Below, one piece after another: positions 42,565-46,709 of a DNA stretch of 46,709 bases. The notes below the pieces were generated by a model, which was not told where the DNA came from, searched no databases, and saw only the letters and a list, made by a program, of their open reading frames with translations. Location of the stretch: assembly GCA_910578175.1 (NCBI GenBank), contig CAJTPF010000023.1, positions 1 through 46,709 of the forward strand. Direction: 5' to 3'. Positions within the stretch are counted from its first letter, which is position 1. Every line of letters begins with the position of its first letter. The stretch is from an uncultured Lachnospiraceae bacterium. Its GTDB lineage: Bacteria; Bacillota; Clostridia; Lachnospirales; Lachnospiraceae. Made by a program: the position numbers and the translations under genes.

Positions 42565-44484
42565 TTATACATCCAGTTCCGCATCATGGGCATGGTCATG
42601 AATAAACTGCCGTCTCGGCGCCACATCATTCCCCATCAGCATTCCTGTCACATCCGATGCCATTTTTCCGTCCTCGATCTCCACCAGTTTTAACAGGCGG
42701 GTTTCGGGATTCAGCGTGGTTTCCCATAGCTGGTCCGCATCCATTTCACCCAGACCCTTATACCGCTGCAGGGTAAATCCGGTATGATTTTTCCGGTATT
42801 TTTCCAAAGCCTTGTCATCATACAGATATTCACCCTGTCCCTTCTTCGGTACCGCCTTATATAACGGCGGCATTGCCAGATAGACATGTCCGTGGCTGAT
42901 CAGATCCGGCATAAACCGATAAAAAAATGTCAGTAACAGCGTAGCGATATGAGCGCCGTCCACATCAGCATCGGTCATAATGATGATTTTGTGATACCGC
43001 AGTTTGGCGATATCAAAATCATTGCCGTACCCTTCGGAAAAACCACAGCCAAATGCATTGATCATTGTTTTAATCTCCGCATTTGCCAGCACCTTATCCA
43101 TAGTGGCCTTTTCCACATTCAGAATCTTACCCCGGATCGGCAGTATCGCCTGGGTTCTACGGTTTCTTGCCATCTTTGCGGAACCTCCGGCAGAATCTCC
43201 CTCCACGATAAAGACTTCACATTCTTCCGGCTTTCTGCTTTCGCAGTTTGCCAGTTTTCCATTGCTGTCTATGGAAAATTTCTGCTTTACCAGTAAATTG
43301 GTTTTCGCTTTTTCTTCTGCTTTCCTGATCCTGGCAGACTTTTCCGCACAGCTGATGACAGATTTTAAATCTTCCAGATTTTTATCAAAATAAAGAACCA
43401 GTTCTTCTCCGGTCAGTTCGGCCGTAACCTTTCCGGCATCGGGATTATCCAGTTTGGTCTTGGTCTGCCCTTCAAATCTCGGATCCGGATGCTTTACCGC
43501 AATAACCGCTGTCATACCGTTTCTTACGTCCATTCCGGTAAAGTTATTGTCCTTTTCCTTTAAAATGCCCAGTTCCCTGGCATACTGGTTGATAATGGTC
43601 GTAAACTTTGCTTTATAACCGGTAATATGGGTTCCTCCCTCCTGGGTATAAATGTTGTTACAGAATCCCAGAATATTTTCCTGAAATTCGTCTACAAACT
43701 GAAACGCCACTTCCACTTCGATCCCTTCGGAATCTCTTTTAAAATACACCACGTCATGCAGGGCTTCCTTACCGGTATTCAAATCCTTCACATAGGCTTT
43801 GAGCCCCTCTTCCTCATGAAAGATAACCGTTTCTTCTTCATCAAATCTTTTATTCTCAAAATTAATAATCAGATTTGGATTCAGATAAGCGGTTTCATGG
43901 AGTCTGCTTTTAATGGCCTCCGCCTTAAAATAGGTTTTCTCAAATATCTCTTTATCCGGCAGAAACCGTACCGTGGTTCCCGAATCAATCTTCCGGCAGG
44001 TACCGGTTTCTTTCAGGGCATACATTACTTTTCCCCGCTCATACCTCTGATTATAAACTTTTCCGTCCCTTTTTATGGTCACTTCCAGCCATTCGGAAAG
44101 AGCGTTGACCACCGAAGCACCTACACCATGAAGGCCGCCCGATATTTTGTAACCGCCGTCCCCGAACTTTCCTCCGGCATGCAATATGGTAAAGACTACC
44201 TCAACCGCCGGAATCCCTGCTTTTTCATTGATTCCTACCGGAATCCCCCGGCCGTTGTCCTTTATCGTGGCAGTACCGTCCTTCTCCAGTATCACACTGA
44301 TCTCACCGCAATATCCTGCCAGATGCTCATCCACGGAATTATCCACGATTTCATATATCAGATGATTCAATCCTTTGGTAGAAACACTACCAATATACAT
44401 TCCGGGACGTTTTCTGACGGCCTCCAGTCCTTCCAGTATGGAAATACTGTTGGCATCATATGTTTTTGTTACCTTTGCTGACAT
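42565..44484 (-). CDS. Type IIA topoisomerase subunit B (GyrB/ParE-like)
   Basis: This 639-residue ATPase subunit has the GHKL motifs EIVDNSVDEH, DNGRGIPVGI and GGLHGVGASVVNALS. The TOPRIM site is EGDSAGGSAKMARNRRTQAILPIRGKILNVEKA with IIIMTDADVDGAHI, and the C-terminal QRYKGLGEMDADQLWETT block closes it. The start at 44484 has AAGGAAGG upstream. A longer frame to 44550 overlaps the phosphatase gene and looks wrong. Length and motif set do not separate GyrB from ParE. It is not near dnaA or recF in this window, which favours a second pair such as topoisomerase IV. It pairs with the A subunit that follows. Confidence 0.92.
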   Translation of the reverse strand: MSAKVTKTYDANSISILEGLEAVRKRPGMYIGSVSTKGLNHLIYEIVDNSVDEHLAGYCGEISVILEKDGTATIKDNGRGIPVGINEKAGIPAVEVVFTILHAGGKFGDGGYKISGGLHGVGASVVNALSEWLEVTIKRDGKVYNQRYERGKVMYALKETGTCRKIDSGTTVRFLPDKEIFEKTYFKAEAIKSRLHETAYLNPNLIINFENKRFDEEETVIFHEEEGLKAYVKDLNTGKEALHDVVYFKRDSEGIEVEVAFQFVDEFQENILGFCNNIYTQEGGTHITGYKAKFTTIINQYARELGILKEKDNNFTGMDVRNGMTAVIAVKHPDPRFEGQTKTKLDNPDAGKVTAELTGEELVLYFDKNLEDLKSVISCAEKSARIRKAEEKAKTNLLVKQKFSIDSNGKLANCESRKPEECEVFIVEGDSAGGSAKMARNRRTQAILPIRGKILNVEKATMDKVLANAEIKTMINAFGCGFSEGYGNDFDIAKLRYHKIIIMTDADVDGAHIATLLLTFFYRFMPDLISHGHVYLAMPPLYKAVPKKGQGEYLYDDKALEKYRKNHTGFTLQRYKGLGEMDADQLWETTLNPETRLLKLVEIEDGKMASDVTGMLMGNDVAPRRQFIHDHAHDAELDV

Positions 44485-44500
44485 AACTGCTAACCTTCCT

Positions 44501-45163
44501 TTATATAAAATGCTTCCGCAATAATTCATCACAGGATTCCAGGTGAGCATGATCGTTCAACCGCTCCAAAGTAATGATTCCGGTATCCCCGTGATATAAT
44601 ATTTCCGTTATGGAACAATTTTCAAAATGCTTTGCTATCAGAAACCGCTTCGGCTGCGGTATATGTAAAAGACCTGCCAGATAACAGCGAATGGCTCCTC
44701 CGTGACTGACTACCGCCAGATTCCGCTCTTTCTTCTTTCCTGCCAGTTCCAGAATCTCATTGATGGCCGCCGTCATCCGGCTGCATACCTGCGCCCCGTT
44801 TTCACCTCCGGGAATACAAATATCCCGCTCCATCCTGTCCCGCTCTTTAAAATAATTGCCGTATCTCCGGTTCAGCTCCTCATTGTCCAGTCCGGTGAGT
44901 TCTCCGTAATCCATTTCCCGAAGTTCTTTTCTCTGATACTCCCCCCGGTCCGGTTCCAGGCCCAATTCCCTGCGTATCCCTTCTGCGGTTTCAACAGCCC
45001 TTATCAGATGGCTGGAATATACCCGTTCGATCTGATATTCTTTTAATCGTTTCCCCAGTAACTCTGCCTGTCTCCATCCTTCCGGCGACAGAGAGACATT
45101 TACATTGCAATCACTGCTGGACTGACGTCCATGACGGATTAAAAACAGTCTGATATCCTCCAT
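44501..45163 (-). CDS. Histidine phosphatase (phosphoglycerate mutase-like) family protein
   Basis: A 220-residue protein of the RHG superfamily. The first catalytic motif is FLIRHGRQ near residue 7, followed by SPEGWRQA and SSHLIRAVETAE. The acid residue lies in ELREMDYGELTG and the second His is in VVSHGGAIR near residue 155. Members act as phosphoglycerate mutases, cobalamin or sugar-phosphate phosphatases and broad phosphatases, and the substrate is not evident. An AGGAGAG lies before ATG 45163, whereas the longer frame start at 45187 has none. It is 16 bases before the topoisomerase B gene. Confidence 0.88.
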   Translation of the reverse strand: MEDIRLFLIRHGRQSSSDCNVNVSLSPEGWRQAELLGKRLKEYQIERVYSSHLIRAVETAEGIRRELGLEPDRGEYQRKELREMDYGELTGLDNEELNRRYGNYFKERDRMERDICIPGGENGAQVCSRMTAAINEILELAGKKKERNLAVVSHGGAIRCYLAGLLHIPQPKRFLIAKHFENCSITEILYHGDTGIITLERLNDHAHLESCDELLRKHFI

Positions 45164-45210
45164 ATCCCACTCTCCTGATTCTGCCAATAATAATTCTACC
45201 GCACATAACT

Positions 45211-45636
45211 CTATGATTCCTTCCGGATATACTGTATCATCCCGGGTCCTAAATCCGTTGTGGGTCTCGGAATGAAATCAAACTTTTCATAAAATTTTTC
45301 TCTTCCTTTAGCACACATCAGACAGAGCATGATTTCCGAATCCGGCAATTTACTCTTTTTCACATACCCGATCAGACTCTGAATGAGCATTCTTCCCACG
45401 CCGCAGAACTGAACCTCCGGCCGTACCACCAGATCCTGAATGTAATCTATGATAACACCGTCGCCTACGATCCTTCCCATTCCCACCGGCATCCCATCCT
45501 TATATGCGCATACGGTAAACAAGCTCCTGCTTAACGCAGTCTTTGCCTGCTCCTTTGTTATTTTTTTCCAATTAACAGAATCCCGAAGTTCAAGATATGT
45601 CAGGACATCCAGACGGTTTTCTTTTAACTCTATCAT
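45211..45636 (-). CDS. GNAT family N-acetyltransferase
   Basis: A 141-residue GNAT protein. The CoA-binding motif A is VVRPEVQFCGVGRMLIQ with Q-x-x-G-x-G, and the EIMLCL and FYEKFDFIPR blocks close the fold. It would acetylate an amine, but the substrate cannot be read from sequence. A perfect 11-base palindrome (45682-45708) lies 46-72 bases upstream, in the promoter region. It precedes the phosphatase gene on the same strand with a 47-base gap. Confidence 0.88.
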   Translation of the reverse strand: MIELKENRLDVLTYLELRDSVNWKKITKEQAKTALSRSLFTVCAYKDGMPVGMGRIVGDGVIIDYIQDLVVRPEVQFCGVGRMLIQSLIGYVKKSKLPDSEIMLCLMCAKGREKFYEKFDFIPRPTTDLGPGMIQYIRKES

Positions 45637-45681
45637 TGGTTATCAACCTTTCCGGTGACATTCCTTTTTCACCTAAAAAAT

Positions 45682-45708
45682 GTTTGAAAAATATATCATT
45701 TTTCAAAC
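45682..45708. promoter_or_regulatory. Perfect palindrome upstream of the GNAT gene, operator-like
   Basis: GTTTGAAAAAT and ATTTTTCAAAC (11 bp arms) flank a 5-base spacer ATATC. A TATACT (-10-like) lies on the minus strand about 20 bases upstream, so the palindrome would cover the RNA start. It has the look of a repressor site, but no regulator gene is near. It could also be a short hairpin in the leader. Confidence 0.55.
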
Positions 45709-45825
45709 TAATATTGCTAGTATATCATAATTTATGAAATAATTCCATTTTTTCTTATTATAAATCCTCTTTAAATCCGGAAAAATAAATAACAAAAATA
45801 ACCTTCGTTCAAAGGCGGTGTTTTC

Positions 45826-46530
45826 TTGTATATCAAAAATCCCTACTATTCGCTGGGCTATCGTTTTTTTTATCTGTGTATGTGCGGATATGGTATATTT
45901 CTGCATTTTTCCCCGGATGACCCGGCAAATACAACACATATGTTTTCTTACTTTACGGTACAATGTAATATTTTTTGTTTTATCGTTTTTTTTATACTTT
46001 TTTTAAGTTCCCTGCTCTCCATCCAGTATCCCAATGAGGACGTTAAAATGTACTTTACCCATTTAAACGGAATGGCGCTTCTCTCCATTATCATAACTTT
46101 TTTAACATATCATTTTGTTTTAAACGGTTCCGGCTTCTCCATGACGGAAGATACAAGCACAGTTATCCTGAGAACCGTTACCCGGGAATCTTCGATTCTG
46201 ATACCCCCTCCCAGTGAACGGGATATCTATGTACATTATCTGATACCGGCGCTTACTTTGACAGACTGGCTATTGTTTGAGCCAAAAGGAAAATTCAAAA
46301 AATATGACCCGCTGTTGTGGCTGATCCCGACGTTAACCTATTTTCTGATGACCATCATCCGGTGTGAAGTATTTTCAAACGAATACCCCTATTCCTTTTT
46401 AAATCTCAACCGGCTGGGTATCTTTAACGTGGCTGCCATAATATTGGCGTTTGTTGTTATATCACTGTTTCTGGGATATTTGATCGTGGGATTTGATCTG
46501 ATATTGGCACACAGAAAAAAAAGAACATAG
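45826..46530 (+). CDS. Pr6Pr family membrane protein
   Basis: The only clear full-length plus-strand protein gene besides the small toxin. The 234-residue protein has six predicted membrane helices and the marks of Pr6Pr proteins: FTVQCNIFCF in helix 2, a conserved His and Asp-Trp pattern (VHYLIPALTLTDWLLF) and YPYSFLN. The function of the family is not known. It starts at TTG 45826 after AAAGGCGGTG. It is divergent from the GNAT gene, sharing the 190-base region with the palindrome. An antisense minus-strand frame at 45703-45963 is a shadow of it. Confidence 0.85.
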   Translation: MYIKNPYYSLGYRFFYLCMCGYGIFLHFSPDDPANTTHMFSYFTVQCNIFCFIVFFILFLSSLLSIQYPNEDVKMYFTHLNGMALLSIIITFLTYHFVLNGSGFSMTEDTSTVILRTVTRESSILIPPPSERDIYVHYLIPALTLTDWLLFEPKGKFKKYDPLLWLIPTLTYFLMTIIRCEVFSNEYPYSFLNLNRLGIFNVAAIILAFVVISLFLGYLIVGFDLILAHRKKRT

Positions 46531-46565
46531 CTATTGGGGCAGAATTGCCGCAGGTGGATTATAAA

Positions 46566-46709
46566 TTGGCTAAACGGACGCAGCTCTGTCCGGGGAAGGC
46601 GGTTCGAACGTTCCACTACAGGCAGACGGAAGTTCTAAGCGTTCTGCGGAAAGTATTCTAATGCAGACGCTACCAGCGGATATTCGGCATCCTGCCTCAA
46701 ATCCGCCTT
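46566..46709 (+). repeat. Repeat-like sequence with the TTG-N6-CGGACGCAG motif (right edge)
   Basis: The motif at 46566-46583 matches the two ends of the element at 1824-2039. The motif opens a plus-strand frame whose first residues (LAKRTQ) echo those at the other element's minus-strand end (LASRTQ), then diverges. The rest to the window edge is unlike the 1824-2039 interior, so it could be a related element with another body. It is cut by the window edge. Confidence 0.45.

Noticed and set aside
44485..44550. Longer start for the topoisomerase B subunit
   Set aside because: The extra 22 residues overlap the phosphatase gene, have no ribosome site and are not like the family. ATG 44484 has AAGGAAGG.
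45703..45963. 86-codon minus-strand frame before the GNAT gene
   Set aside because: Overlaps the start of the Pr6Pr gene on the other strand and the palindrome. AT-rich with no family match; most likely a shadow.
1..46709. tRNA, rRNA or CRISPR array
   Set aside because: No tRNA-like cloverleaf, rRNA block or regularly spaced direct repeat was noticed by eye. A covariance or repeat search would be needed to exclude small cases.

Overview
The window looks like a Gram-positive, low-to-mid GC chromosome of the Clostridia, most likely a Lachnospiraceae-type gut anaerobe. The reasons are a HemZ-type radical SAM protein next to hisS-aspS, a PotC-PotD fusion, a Hol_Tox-type I toxin with antisense RNA, a czcD (NiCo) riboswitch, Shine-Dalgarno-led starts and sigma-A-like promoters. 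The genus cannot be fixed from this sequence. Almost every gene is on the minus strand, so the layout below follows coordinates but transcription mostly runs right to left.

Region by region. 1-2.3 kb: the 5' part of aroC, then glyA, a 216-bp repeat-like element and a small unknown gene. 2.3-3.9 kb: a scar of mobile-DNA remnants. It holds a DUF1294 membrane protein, an unidentified protein fragment, a truncated and an intact Hol_Tox toxin each with an antisense-RNA promoter, and a frameshifted tyrosine integrase. 4.0-12.4 kb: conserved housekeeping genes relA, MBL hydrolase, hemZ, HD-GYP, hisS and aspS, expressed from a good promoter before relA. 12.4-25.4 kb: a long tightly packed run potA-potB-potCD-folC-folP-folBK-pheA-DUF815-ppx-ppk. 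It joins polyamine uptake, folate synthesis, phenylalanine synthesis and polyphosphate metabolism. The DUF815 ATPase is frameshifted. 25.4-26.6 kb: a cation-diffusion-facilitator exporter behind a recognisable czcD riboswitch with an intrinsic terminator.

26.6-39.6 kb is the accessory region and the most interesting part. It encodes two acyl carrier proteins, a class II synthetase-like amino acid:carrier-protein ligase, a PaaK-like adenylate-forming ligase and two BtrH-type papain-fold proteins, one with an added concanavalin-like domain. It also has small membrane-anchored proteins, a MacB-type ABC exporter (ATPase plus FtsX permease) and two secreted cysteine hydrolases: a papain-like peptidase and an Amidase_6 protein. 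The two secreted hydrolase genes have unrelated coding sequences but share a related long 5' leader, each with a strong intrinsic terminator before the start codon. I infer an uncharacterised carrier-protein-based pathway that activates amino and carboxylic acids, transfers them by BtrH-like enzymes and may export the product. The product is unknown and no close precedent for the full gene set comes to mind.

39.6-46.7 kb: a type IIA topoisomerase pair (B then A subunit, A lacking a canonical GyrA box), a histidine phosphatase, a GNAT acetyltransferase with a palindrome in its 5' region, a divergent Pr6Pr-type membrane protein, and at the right edge sequence sharing a motif with the repeat near 1.8-2.0 kb. 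I saw no tRNA, rRNA or CRISPR array.
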